In this document: one piece after another, positions 1 through 6,301 of the stretch
Layout: every line of letters begins with the position of its first letter
Numbering within the stretch: position 1 is the stretch's first letter
Assembly: GCA_012274175.1 (NCBI GenBank)
Contig: JAAOZZ010000298.1
Span: forward strand, 1 to 8,181
Length of the DNA: 8,181 nucleotides
DNA from: Betaproteobacteria bacterium
Lineage (GTDB): Bacteria > Pseudomonadota > Gammaproteobacteria > Burkholderiales > Usitatibacteraceae
Direction of reading: 5' to 3'
Notes under the pieces: model-generated
Seen by the model: only the letters and a program-made list of their open reading frames with translations
What the model was told of the DNA's origin: nothing
Database searches by the model: none
Translations under genes and position numbers: made by a program

Positions 1-30
1 CCCCGGCCCTCTCCCAAGGGAGAGGGAGAG
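1..30 (-). repeat. REP-like palindromic repeat, copy 1 (cut by window edge), inside the uvrA frame
   Basis: Positions 7-26 form a perfect inverted repeat, ccctctccc-aa-gggagaggg, preceded by ccccgg. The reverse complement of 1-30 matches 2403-2432 at 28 of 30 bases, so this is an inverted copy of the repeat in the 3' part of the same gene. Here it is translated as [10 protein letters not shown]. The unit resembles a GC-rich intergenic palindrome common in many proteobacterial genomes; I do not assign it to a named family. Confidence 0.85.
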
Positions 31-2754
31 CTTTTGGCGGCGGAGCCGCGAATTCCGTATCGGACCCTCTCCCAAGGGAGAGGGAGCAATTCCGCGGCCC
101 AAGGCAGAGGGAGCATCTCCGTTCGCCACGCGCGCGAGCACAACCTGAAGAACATCGACGTCGACATCCCGCGCGGCAAGTTCACCGTGATCACCGGCGT
201 CAGCGGCTCCGGAAAATCCACCCTCGCCTTCGACATCCTCTTCGCGGAGGGCCAGCGCCGCTACCTCGAGTCGCTCAACGCCTACGCGCGCCAGTTCGTG
301 CAGCCGGCGTCCAAGCCCGACGTGGACGCGATCTTCGGCATCCCGCCCACGGTGGCGATCGAGCAGCGCACCAGCCGCGGCGGCTCGAAGAGCACCGTGG
401 CGACCCAGACCGAGATCCACCACTTCCTGCGCCTGCTGTTCGTGAAGCTGGGCACCCAGTACTGCCCCGAGTGCGACGTGCCCATCGAGCCGCAGAGCGT
501 GGATGCGATCGTGGCGCGTCTCATGAAGGAGCGGCGCGGCGAGAAGATCGCGCTGCTGGCACCGCTTGTCACGAGCCGCAAGGGCTTCTACACCGACCTC
601 GCGAAATGGGCCCTCGCGAAGGCGGTCTCCCACCTGCGCGTCGACGGCGCCTACCTGCCCACGAAGGGCTGGCCGCGCCTCGACCGGTTCCGCGAGCACA
701 CCATCGAGCTGCCCGTGGCCGAGCTGGTGGTGAAGCCCGAAGAGGAAAAGGCCCTGCGCAAGGCGGTCGAGGCCGCCCTCGAGATGGGCAAGGGCGTGCT
801 GCACGTGTGCCGCGGCGGCTGGGGCGAGCGCGAAACCCAGATCTACTCGGTCAAGCGCGCGTGCCCTTCGTGCGGCCGCAGCTTCCCCGAGCTCGACCCG
901 CGGCTCTTCTCCTACAACTCGAAGCACGGCTGGTGCGCGCGCTGCTACGGCACGGGACTGCGGATCGACGAGGTGAAGTGGGACGAAGAGCGCTCCCGGA
1001 CCGGCACCGAGGACCACGTGCTCGATTCCTGGGTCGAATGGCTCGAGCTGGACGAGCCGTGCCCGGACTGCGAAGGCAAGCGGCTCAACAAGGAAGCGCT
1101 CGCCGTCCGATTCCGCGGGCAATCCATCGCCGACATGAGCGCCCAGCCCATCTCCGCGGCCCACGGGTTCTTCGACCGGCTCGCGGTCGCCGGGCGCGAG
1201 CGGGAGATCGCGCGCGACATCCTGGCGGAGCTCGCCTCGCGCCTGGGCTTCCTCGAGCAGGTGGGGCTGGGTTATCTGTCCCTCGACCGCGGGGCACCGA
1301 CGCTTTCCGGCGGCGAGGCGCAGCGCATCCGGCTCGCCGCGCAGCTCGGGTCCAACCTGAGGGGCGTGTGCTACATCCTCGACGAGCCCACCATCGGGCT
1401 GCACCCGCGGGACAACCGGATCCTGCTCGACACGCTGGCCAAGCTGGGCGCCAAGGGCAACACGCTGGTGGTGGTCGAGCACGACGAGGACACCATCCGC
1501 CGCGCCGAGCACGTGATCGACCTGGGCCCCGGCGCGGGCCGCCTCGGCGGGCACATCGTCGCCCAGGGCACGGCCGAGGAGCTGAAGGCCAATCCCGATT
1601 CCATCACGGGGCACTTCCTGCGCGAGCCGTTGCGCCACCCGGTGCAGCCGCGCCGTGCGGTGGACAAGGCCACGCCCGCGATCCAGGTGGTCGGCGCCAA
1701 CCTGCACAACCTGAAGGACGTGGACGTGCGTTTCCCGCTGGGACGGCTCTCGGTGGTCACCGGCGTGTCCGGCTCGGGCAAGTCCACCCTCGCGCGCGAC
1801 GTGCTGCACGACAACCTCGCGCGGCTGGTGGCAGGCGAGCGCACGCGCAAGGAAGTGAAGGGTGTAGGCGGATGCAAGGCGATCCGGGGCTGGCAGGCCT
1901 TGACGCGGGTGCTCGAGGTGGACCAGACGCCCATCGGCAAGACGCCGCGCTCGTGCCCCGCGACGTACGTCGGATTCTTCGACAACATCCGCAGGCTCTT
2001 CGCCGACACGCAGGAAGCGCGCATCCGCGGCTACACCGCGAGCCGCTTCTCGTTCAACACCGCGGGCGGCCGCTGCGACGGCTGCGACGGCCAGGGCGTG
2101 AAGACCATCGAGATGAGCTTCCTGCCCGACGTGAAGGTGAGCTGCGAGGTGTGCGGCGGGGCGCGCTTCAACGCCGAGACCCTCGCGGTGAAGATGCGCG
2201 GCAGGAGCGTGGGCGAGGTCCTCGCGATGAGCGTGGACGAGGCGGTGGATTTCTTCGAGCACCATCCGTCGATCCACCACTGCCTGCGCCTGCTGCAGGA
2301 CGTGGGCCTGGGCTACCTCACCCTGGGACAGCAGAGCCCGACGCTCTCGGGCGGCGAAGCGCAGCGCATCAAGCTCGTGACCGAGCTCGCCAAAGTGCGC
2401 AATTCTCCCTCTCCCCTGGGAGAGGGCCGGGGTGAGGGCAAGGGGCGGCGTGCCGCTGTCCAGCACACCCTCTACGTCCTCGACGAGCCCACCGTGGGCC
2501 TGCACATGGCCGACGTCGAGAAGCTGATCCGCGTATTGCACCGCCTGGTGGACGCCGGCAACAGCGTGGTGCTGATCGAGCATAATCTCGACGTGATCGC
2601 CGAGGCGGACTGGATCGTGGACCTGGGGCCCGAGGGCGGTGGCGGCGGCGGGCGCGTGGTGCTCGCCGCGCCCCCCGACGACTTCCTGCGCGCCTCGGCC
2701 AAGACCCACACGGCGCAGGCGTTGCGGGAGTTCATGGCGGGGCACGGGCACTGA
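1..2754 (+). CDS. uvrA: Excinuclease ABC subunit A (UvrA), 5'-partial, probably the C-terminal half of a double-length UvrA
   Basis: UvrA is the ATP-dependent damage-recognition subunit of UvrABC nucleotide excision repair; it loads UvrB on lesions. The frame is open to the left edge. The first in-window start is a TTG at 34, used here as residue 1 (906 residues from there), but I doubt it is the true start. Domains in order: Walker A at 55-63 (GVSGSGKST); UvrB-binding region about 120-250, with Cys144/Cys147; zinc module Cys277/280/301/304; a further pair Cys343/346; signature LSGGEAQR at 424-431; Walker B CYILDEP at 446-452; switch His483; second Walker A at 577-585; second zinc module Cys681/684/704/707; second LSGGEAQR from 771; Walker B YVLDEP at 814-819; His850. 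All ATPase motifs look intact. Against E. coli UvrA (recalled, about 940 aa), the stretch between Cys304 and Cys343 is roughly 90 residues shorter. A repeat-derived stretch of about 15 residues lies at 790-804. Family call is near certain; the double-length reading is inference from the open 5' end and resemblance to second halves of long betaproteobacterial UvrAs. Confidence 0.95.
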   Translation, partial: PRPSPKGEGELLAAEPRIPYRTLSQGRGSNSAAQGRGSISVRHAREHNLKNIDVDIPRGKFTVITGVSGSGKSTLAFDILFAEGQRRYLESLNAYARQFVQPASKPDVDAIFGIPPTVAIEQRTSRGGSKSTVATQTEIHHFLRLLFVKLGTQYCPECDVPIEPQSVDAIVARLMKERRGEKIALLAPLVTSRKGFYTDLAKWALAKAVSHLRVDGAYLPTKGWPRLDRFREHTIELPVAELVVKPEEEKALRKAVEAALEMGKGVLHVCRGGWGERETQIYSVKRACPSCGRSFPELDPRLFSYNSKHGWCARCYGTGLRIDEVKWDEERSRTGTEDHVLDSWVEWLELDEPCPDCEGKRLNKEALAVRFRGQSIADMSAQPISAAHGFFDRLAVAGREREIARDILAELASRLGFLEQVGLGYLSLDRGAPTLSGGEAQRIRLAAQLGSNLRGVCYILDEPTIGLHPRDNRILLDTLAKLGAKGNTLVVVEHDEDTIRRAEHVIDLGPGAGRLGGHIVAQGTAEELKANPDSITGHFLREPLRHPVQPRRAVDKATPAIQVVGANLHNLKDVDVRFPLGRLSVVTGVSGSGKSTLARDVLHDNLARLVAGERTRKEVKGVGGCKAIRGWQALTRVLEVDQTPIGKTPRSCPATYVGFFDNIRRLFADTQEARIRGYTASRFSFNTAGGRCDGCDGQGVKTIEMSFLPDVKVSCEVCGGARFNAETLAVKMRGRSVGEVLAMSVDEAVDFFEHHPSIHHCLRLLQDVGLGYLTLGQQSPTLSGGEAQRIKLVTELAKVRNSPSPLGEGRGEGKGRRAAVQHTLYVLDEPTVGLHMADVEKLIRVLHRLVDAGNSVVLIEHNLDVIAEADWIVDLGPEGGGGGGRVVLAAPPDDFLRASAKTHTAQALREFMAGHGH
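65..86 (-). repeat. REP-like palindromic repeat, copy 2, inside the uvrA frame
   Basis: These 22 bases are identical to 7-28 and contain the same 9-bp inverted repeat (65-73 with 76-84). The copy starts 58 bp after copy 1, so it is read in a different frame and gives TLSQGRGS in place of PSPKGEGE. It lies in what would be the linker just before the UvrA core, which begins near [15 protein letters not shown]. Confidence 0.85.
98..117 (-). repeat. Degenerate partial third copy of the palindromic repeat
   Basis: The bases cccaaggcagagggagcatc differ from cccaagggagagggagcaat (71-90) at three positions. The left arm of the palindrome is missing. Copies 2 and 3 are 27 bp apart and therefore in the same frame, producing a duplicated peptide (SQGRGS, then AQGRGS). 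It may be a local duplication of copy 2 rather than a separate insertion. Confidence 0.6.
2403..2438 (+). repeat. REP-like palindromic repeat inserted in-frame between the last UvrA signature and Walker B
   Basis: The core ccctctccc-ct-gggagaggg at 2407-2426 is a perfect 9-bp inverted repeat and is followed by ccggggtgaggg. It is the opposite orientation of the copy at 1-30 (28 of 30 bases over 2403-2432). It is translated as [12 protein letters not shown] with no stop and falls at residues 791-802, between [18 protein letters not shown] and HTLYVLDEP. In other UvrAs this loop is short and variable in sequence, so it is a site likely to tolerate an insertion. Confidence 0.88.
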
Positions 2755-2758
2755 GCAC

Positions 2759-2763
2759 GGAGG
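2759..2763 (+). promoter_or_regulatory. Ribosome binding site that sets the TTG start of the family-5 binding protein
   Basis: GGAGG lies between the uvrA stop (TGA, 2752-2754) and a TTG at 2768, with a spacing of 4 bases. The TTG opens directly into a signal peptide. Extending the frame further upstream would run into uvrA with a non-signal-like, arginine-rich stretch. The TTG is therefore the best-supported start. Confidence 0.7.
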
Positions 2764-2767
2764 GACC

Positions 2768-4573
2768 TTGAAGGGCTGGCTGTCGATTTCCATCGCGCTG
2801 CTCGCGCTCGCGAGCGTCCCGGCGCGCGCCCAGCCGGGCCAGGAAAAGGTCCTGCGCTACGCATTCGAGATCGCCGAGACGAGCTTCGATCCGCAGCGCA
2901 TCAGCGACGTGTACTCGGACATCGTGAATTCGGGCATGTTCGAGGCCCCGCTCACCTACGACTACCTCGCGCGCCCGCTCAAGCTCAAGCCGGAGACCGC
3001 GGCCTCGCTGCCGCAGGTGAGCGCCGACGGCACCACGTACACGATCCACATCCGGCCGGGCATCTACTTCGCGGACGACCCGGCGTTCGGTGGAAAGAAG
3101 CGCGAGCTGGTCGCCGCGGACTACATCTACGCGATGAAGCGGGTCCTCGATCCCAAGGTGCGCGCCTCGCAGATCGCGGAGATAGAGCCCTACGTGATCG
3201 GCACCGAGGAGGCCGCGACCCGGGCGCGCAAGGAAGACCGCTTCGACTACGACGCGCCGATCGAGGGCCTCAAGGTCCTCGACCGCTACACGTTCCAGGT
3301 AAAGCTCAAGCAGCCGCTCTTCGTCTTCATCTACAACTTCGCCGACTGCCGCATCGCCTGCGCCGTCGCGCGCGAGGTCGCCGAGCGCTACGGCGACGAC
3401 ATCGGCTCGCACCCGGTGGGAACGGGACCGTGGCGGCTCGCGTTCTGGAAGCGCACCTCGAAGATGATATTCGAGCGCAACCCCAACTTCCGCGAGGAGC
3501 GCTGGGACGCCGAGCCGAACGCGGACGACGAGCGCGGCCAGCGCATCAAGGCGCGGCTCGAAGGCCGGCGCATCCCGATGATCGACCGGGTCGAGATCTC
3601 GGTCATCGAGGAGACGCAGCCGCGGTGGCTCTCGTTCCTGAACGGCCAGATGGATCTCCTGTGGCTCGTGCCCGAGGAGTTCTCCTACCAGGCGTTCCCG
3701 AACAACAAGCTCGCCCCCAGCCTCGCCAGGCGCGGCATCGGGATGCAGCAGGCGCCCAATCTCGACCTCACGTACGCCTACTTCAACATGCAGGACCCGG
3801 TGGTCGGCGGCTACACGCCCGAGAAGGTGGCCCTGCGCCGCGCCATCGCGCTCTCGTACAAGGTCGAGGACGAGATCGCGATCATCCGCAAGGGACAGGC
3901 GATTCCCGCCGAGACGCCCTACAGCCCCGGGGTCGCCGGCTACGACCCCGACTTCCACACCACGGCCAACGAGTACAACATCCCCAAGGCCAAGGCGCTG
4001 CTGGACATGTTCGGTTACGTGGACCGCAACGGCGACGGCTACCGCGAGCTGCCCGACGGCAGCCCGCTCGTGCTGCACCGCTACTCCACACCCACCGAGG
4101 CCGACCAGCAATACGACGAGCTATGGAAGCGCAGCCTGGACGACATCGGCATCCGCATGGAGGTGACCAAGGGCAAGTGGCCCGACCTCCTCAAGTCCGC
4201 GCGCCTGGGCAAGCTGCAATTCTGGCAGCTGGGCGGCAGCGCTTCGTCGCCGGACGCGGACACCTGGCTCACCTCGCTCTACGGGAAGAACGTCGAGAAC
4301 AACCTCGCGCGCTTCCGGCTGCCCGCCTACGACCGGCTCTACGAGCAGGCGCGCTCGATGCCCGACAGCCCCGAGCGCACGCGGATCTACCAGCAGATGA
4401 CGAAGCTCGTGGTGTCCTACGTGCCCTGGAAGATCAACGTGCACCGCATCCGCACCTCGATGTGGTATCCGCAGCTCGTGGGGTTCGTGCGCTCGCCGAT
4501 GCTGGTGTACAACTTCTGGAAGTACGTCGACATCGACCTCACGCGCGAGCCGGATCGCGCGGAATCGCGCTAG
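2768..4573 (+). CDS. Exported family-5 (oligopeptide/dipeptide-type) ABC transporter substrate-binding protein
   Basis: This is a 601-residue SBP_bac_5-type protein, expected to capture a solute in the periplasm for an ABC importer. Family members bind peptides, nickel chelates, opines or sugars, so the ligand is unknown. A Sec signal peptide covers residues 1-21 (hydrophobic core LSISIALLALASV, likely cut ARA|Q). Family features include the lobe with DYIYAMKRVLDP at 119-129, the motif PVGTGPWRL at 216-224, and the closing stretch MWYPQLVGF at 565-573. Residues 419-430 (DRNGDGYRELPD) have the spacing of a calcium-binding D-x-N-x-D-G loop, seen in some relatives. No lipobox is visible, so a soluble periplasmic protein is predicted. 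The start is a TTG with GGAGG upstream. The gap to uvrA is only 13 bp, suggesting co-transcription, yet no permease or ATPase gene adjoins it. Its last 35 bp overlap the convergent ligase gene. The family call is secure. Confidence 0.9.
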   Translation: MKGWLSISIALLALASVPARAQPGQEKVLRYAFEIAETSFDPQRISDVYSDIVNSGMFEAPLTYDYLARPLKLKPETAASLPQVSADGTTYTIHIRPGIYFADDPAFGGKKRELVAADYIYAMKRVLDPKVRASQIAEIEPYVIGTEEAATRARKEDRFDYDAPIEGLKVLDRYTFQVKLKQPLFVFIYNFADCRIACAVAREVAERYGDDIGSHPVGTGPWRLAFWKRTSKMIFERNPNFREERWDAEPNADDERGQRIKARLEGRRIPMIDRVEISVIEETQPRWLSFLNGQMDLLWLVPEEFSYQAFPNNKLAPSLARRGIGMQQAPNLDLTYAYFNMQDPVVGGYTPEKVALRRAIALSYKVEDEIAIIRKGQAIPAETPYSPGVAGYDPDFHTTANEYNIPKAKALLDMFGYVDRNGDGYRELPDGSPLVLHRYSTPTEADQQYDELWKRSLDDIGIRMEVTKGKWPDLLKSARLGKLQFWQLGGSASSPDADTWLTSLYGKNVENNLARFRLPAYDRLYEQARSMPDSPERTRIYQQMTKLVVSYVPWKINVHRIRTSMWYPQLVGFVRSPMLVYNFWKYVDIDLTREPDRAESR

Positions 4574-6203
4574 CCGCGGCAGTGGGCAGCGCGTAGTCCT
4601 TGAACTGCTCGCGCAGCGTGAGCTTCGAGAGCTTGCCGGTGGCGGTGTGGGGAAGCTGCTCCACGAAGACCACGTCGTCCGGCAGCCACCATTTCGCGAC
4701 CTTGCCCTCGTAGAACGCGAGCAGCTCCTCGCGGGTGAGCAGGGCGCCCGCCTTCTTCACCACCACCAGCAGCGGCCGCTCGTCCCACTTGGGATGGCGC
4801 ACGCCGATCACCGCCGCCTCCATCACGCCCGGATGCCCCATGGCGATGTTCTCGAGGTCGATGGAGCTGATCCATTCGCCGCCCGACTTGATCACGTCCT
4901 TGGAGCGGTCGGTGATCTGCAGGTAGCCGTCGGGATCGATGGTGCCCACGTCGCCCGTGGGAAACCATCCGCCCGGGCGCAGCGGATTGCCGCCCTCGCC
5001 GCGGAAGTACTCGCGCACGATCCAGGGGCCTTTCACCAGCAGGTCGCCGAAGGCCTTGCCGTCCCTCGGCAGCTCCTTGCCCTCGCCGTCCACGATCTTC
5101 ATGTCCACCCCGAACACGGGACGGCCCTGCTTGAGGGAGAGCTCGAAGCGCTCCTGCGGGGCGAGCGCATCGTGCTTGAGCTTGGGCGAGTTGATCGTCC
5201 CGATGGGGCTCATCTCCGTCATGCCCCAGCCGTGCTGCACGCGGATGCCGTAGTCCTCGTTGAGGGTGCGGATCATCGCCGGCGGGCATGCCGCCCCGCC
5301 GATCACCACCTTCTCCAGGGTCGAGAACCGGAGGTTGTGCTGCTTCATGTGGTGGAGGATGCCGAGCCACACCGTGGGCACGCCCGAGGAGCGGTTCACC
5401 TTCTCCGTCTCGAACAGCTCGTAGAGGCTCGCCCCGTCGAGGCCCGGGCCGGGGAAGACCAGTTTGGCTCCCACCAGGGGTGCTGCGTACGGGATGCCCC
5501 AGGCGTTCACATGGAACATCGGGACGATGGGAAGGATCGAGCTGCGCGACGAGAGGTCCGTGGCATCGGGCATCGTGATGACGCAGGCATGCAGCACCGT
5601 CGAGCGGTGGCTGAAGAGCACGCCTTTCGGGTTGCCCGTGGTGCCGGAGGTATAGCAGAGGCCGGAGGCGGTGTTCTCGTCGAAGGTGGGCCAGTCGAAG
5701 CCGTCGCTTTCGGCCGCGAGGAGCTCCTCGTAGCAGAGCAGGTTCGGGATCCGCGCCGCGGGCATGTGGGCGCGGTCCGTCATCGCGATCCAGCCCTTCA
5801 CGACCTTGCAGGCGGCGGCCATCTTCTCCACCAGGGGCGCGAAGGTGATGTCGAAGCAGACGTAGGCGTCCTCGGCGTGGCCCGCGATATAGGCGATCTG
5901 GTCGGGAAAGAGCCTCGGGTTGATGGTGTGGATCACCGAGCCCATGCCCGAGACCGCGAAATAGAGCTCGAAATGGCGGAAACCGTTCCAGGCCAGGGTT
6001 CCGACCCGGTCCCCGGGCTTCACCCCGAGCCGGGTGAGCGCGTTGGCGAGCCGGCGGGTGCGCTCGTGGGCCTGCCGGTAGGTGTACCGGTGGATCGGGC
6101 CTTCGGCCGTCCGGGAGACGATTTCCGTGTCGCCGTGGTACCGGTCGGCGTGCCTCAGCAAGGAGGCGACCAGGAGCGGTTCATCCATCATCAGGCCGAG
6201 CAT
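4539..6203 (-). CDS. Acyl-CoA ligase, AMP-forming (DmdB/AlkK-type: 3-methylthiopropionyl-CoA or fatty-acyl-CoA ligase)
   Basis: This 554-residue enzyme of the ANL superfamily activates a carboxylic acid with ATP to an acyl-adenylate and then to the CoA thioester, in the cytoplasm. Visible motifs: P-loop [11 protein letters not shown] at 184-194; PMFHVNAWG at 228-236, with His231 and Trp235 in the acyl-pocket region; [10 protein letters not shown] at 324-333; GWFPTGD at 412-418; hinge [15 protein letters not shown] at 432-446; and the C-terminal catalytic lysine Lys524 in TATGKLSK. All are complete. The N-terminus [11 protein letters not shown] and HTINPRLFP resemble methylthiopropionyl-CoA ligases (DmdB) and medium-chain AlkK-type ligases as I recall them; sequence alone does not settle the substrate. 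The ATG start has GGAGG five bases upstream. The gene is divergent from the LivK-type gene across 98 bp and overlaps the upstream binding-protein gene tail-to-tail. A short Ala/Pro/Arg-rich tail after about residue 540 is encoded mostly in the overlap. Confidence 0.93.
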   Translation of the reverse strand: MLGLMMDEPLLVASLLRHADRYHGDTEIVSRTAEGPIHRYTYRQAHERTRRLANALTRLGVKPGDRVGTLAWNGFRHFELYFAVSGMGSVIHTINPRLFPDQIAYIAGHAEDAYVCFDITFAPLVEKMAAACKVVKGWIAMTDRAHMPAARIPNLLCYEELLAAESDGFDWPTFDENTASGLCYTSGTTGNPKGVLFSHRSTVLHACVITMPDATDLSSRSSILPIVPMFHVNAWGIPYAAPLVGAKLVFPGPGLDGASLYELFETEKVNRSSGVPTVWLGILHHMKQHNLRFSTLEKVVIGGAACPPAMIRTLNEDYGIRVQHGWGMTEMSPIGTINSPKLKHDALAPQERFELSLKQGRPVFGVDMKIVDGEGKELPRDGKAFGDLLVKGPWIVREYFRGEGGNPLRPGGWFPTGDVGTIDPDGYLQITDRSKDVIKSGGEWISSIDLENIAMGHPGVMEAAVIGVRHPKWDERPLLVVVKKAGALLTREELLAFYEGKVAKWWLPDDVVFVEQLPHTATGKLSKLTLREQFKDYALPTAAASAIPRDPARA

Positions 6204-6208
6204 CGGAA

Positions 6209-6213
6209 CCTCC
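6209..6213 (-). promoter_or_regulatory. Ribosome binding site of the acyl-CoA ligase
   Basis: On the minus strand GGAGG is followed by five bases (TTCCG) and the ATG at 6203-6201. This supports the start beginning MLGLMMDEP, which also agrees with the N-terminus I recall for this ligase group. Confidence 0.75.
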
Positions 6214-6290
6214 GCTTGTCAGGTGCACTGCGCACCGTTAGGATCGCCTCTCCACAGGGCCCCGGGACCCCCGGGAGCCACCAATAACAC

Positions 6291-6297
6291 GAGGAGG
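6291..6297 (+). promoter_or_regulatory. Ribosome binding site of the LivK-type gene
   Basis: GAGGAGG is followed by four C bases and the ATG at 6302. It is the strongest Shine-Dalgarno match in the window and fits a highly expressed periplasmic binding protein. Confidence 0.8.
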
Positions 6298-6301
6298 CCC
6301 C

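Larger units (their letters stand above)
6204..6301. promoter_or_regulatory. Divergent control region between the ligase and the LivK-type gene
   Basis: All 98 bp separate two divergent start codons, so both promoters must lie here or inside the opposite gene. Facing right, TTGTCA (6216-6221) and TAGGAT (6239-6244) are separated by exactly 17 bp and match sigma70 consensus at 5/6 and 4/6 bases; a start near 6251 would give a leader of about 50 nt. Within the spacer is a dyad, GGTGC-ACTGC-GCACC (6222-6236), which could be an operator and also sits 19-33 bp upstream of the ligase ATG. The leader carries two CCCGGG blocks (6261-6266 and 6270-6275) that could pair as a 6-bp stem with a 3-base loop. 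I see no clear leftward promoter. Prediction by eye only. Confidence 0.4.

Noticed and set aside
34..36. TTG as the true start of uvrA
   Set aside because: A GGGAG-like sequence precedes it, but that purine run is simply the repeat arm, and the frame continues open to the left edge. The gene is better treated as 5'-partial, though this cannot be settled from the window.
1..117. CRISPR-like array of short repeats
   Set aside because: There are only two identical units and one decayed copy, spacing is unequal (58 and 27 bp), the units are internally palindromic, and they lie within a coding frame.
471..2435. Long open frame on the plus strand overlapping uvrA (654 codons)
   Set aside because: Its translation is Arg/Ala/Gly/Pro-rich with no recognisable domain and lies entirely within the clear UvrA frame. 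It is an out-of-frame shadow typical of high-GC DNA.
2636..2656. Gly-codon-rich run (GGT/GGC repeats) near the end of uvrA as an expanded microsatellite
   Set aside because: UvrA proteins normally have a glycine-rich stretch here (DLGPEGG followed by GGG), so only a slight lengthening is seen.
2732..4111. Minus-strand open frame of 459 codons opposite the family-5 binding protein
   Set aside because: The composition is repetitive Val/Leu/Arg/Glu/His with no motif, and the opposite strand encodes an obvious binding protein with signal peptide and ribosome binding site.
4574..4640. Terminator between the convergent genes
   Set aside because: No stable stem followed by a T-run was found on either strand, and this stretch is coding for the ligase C-terminus.
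4647..6287. Plus-strand open frame of 546 codons opposite the acyl-CoA ligase
   Set aside because: It is low-complexity, His/Arg/Ala/Gly-rich and motif-free. The minus strand carries all ANL ligase motifs in order.
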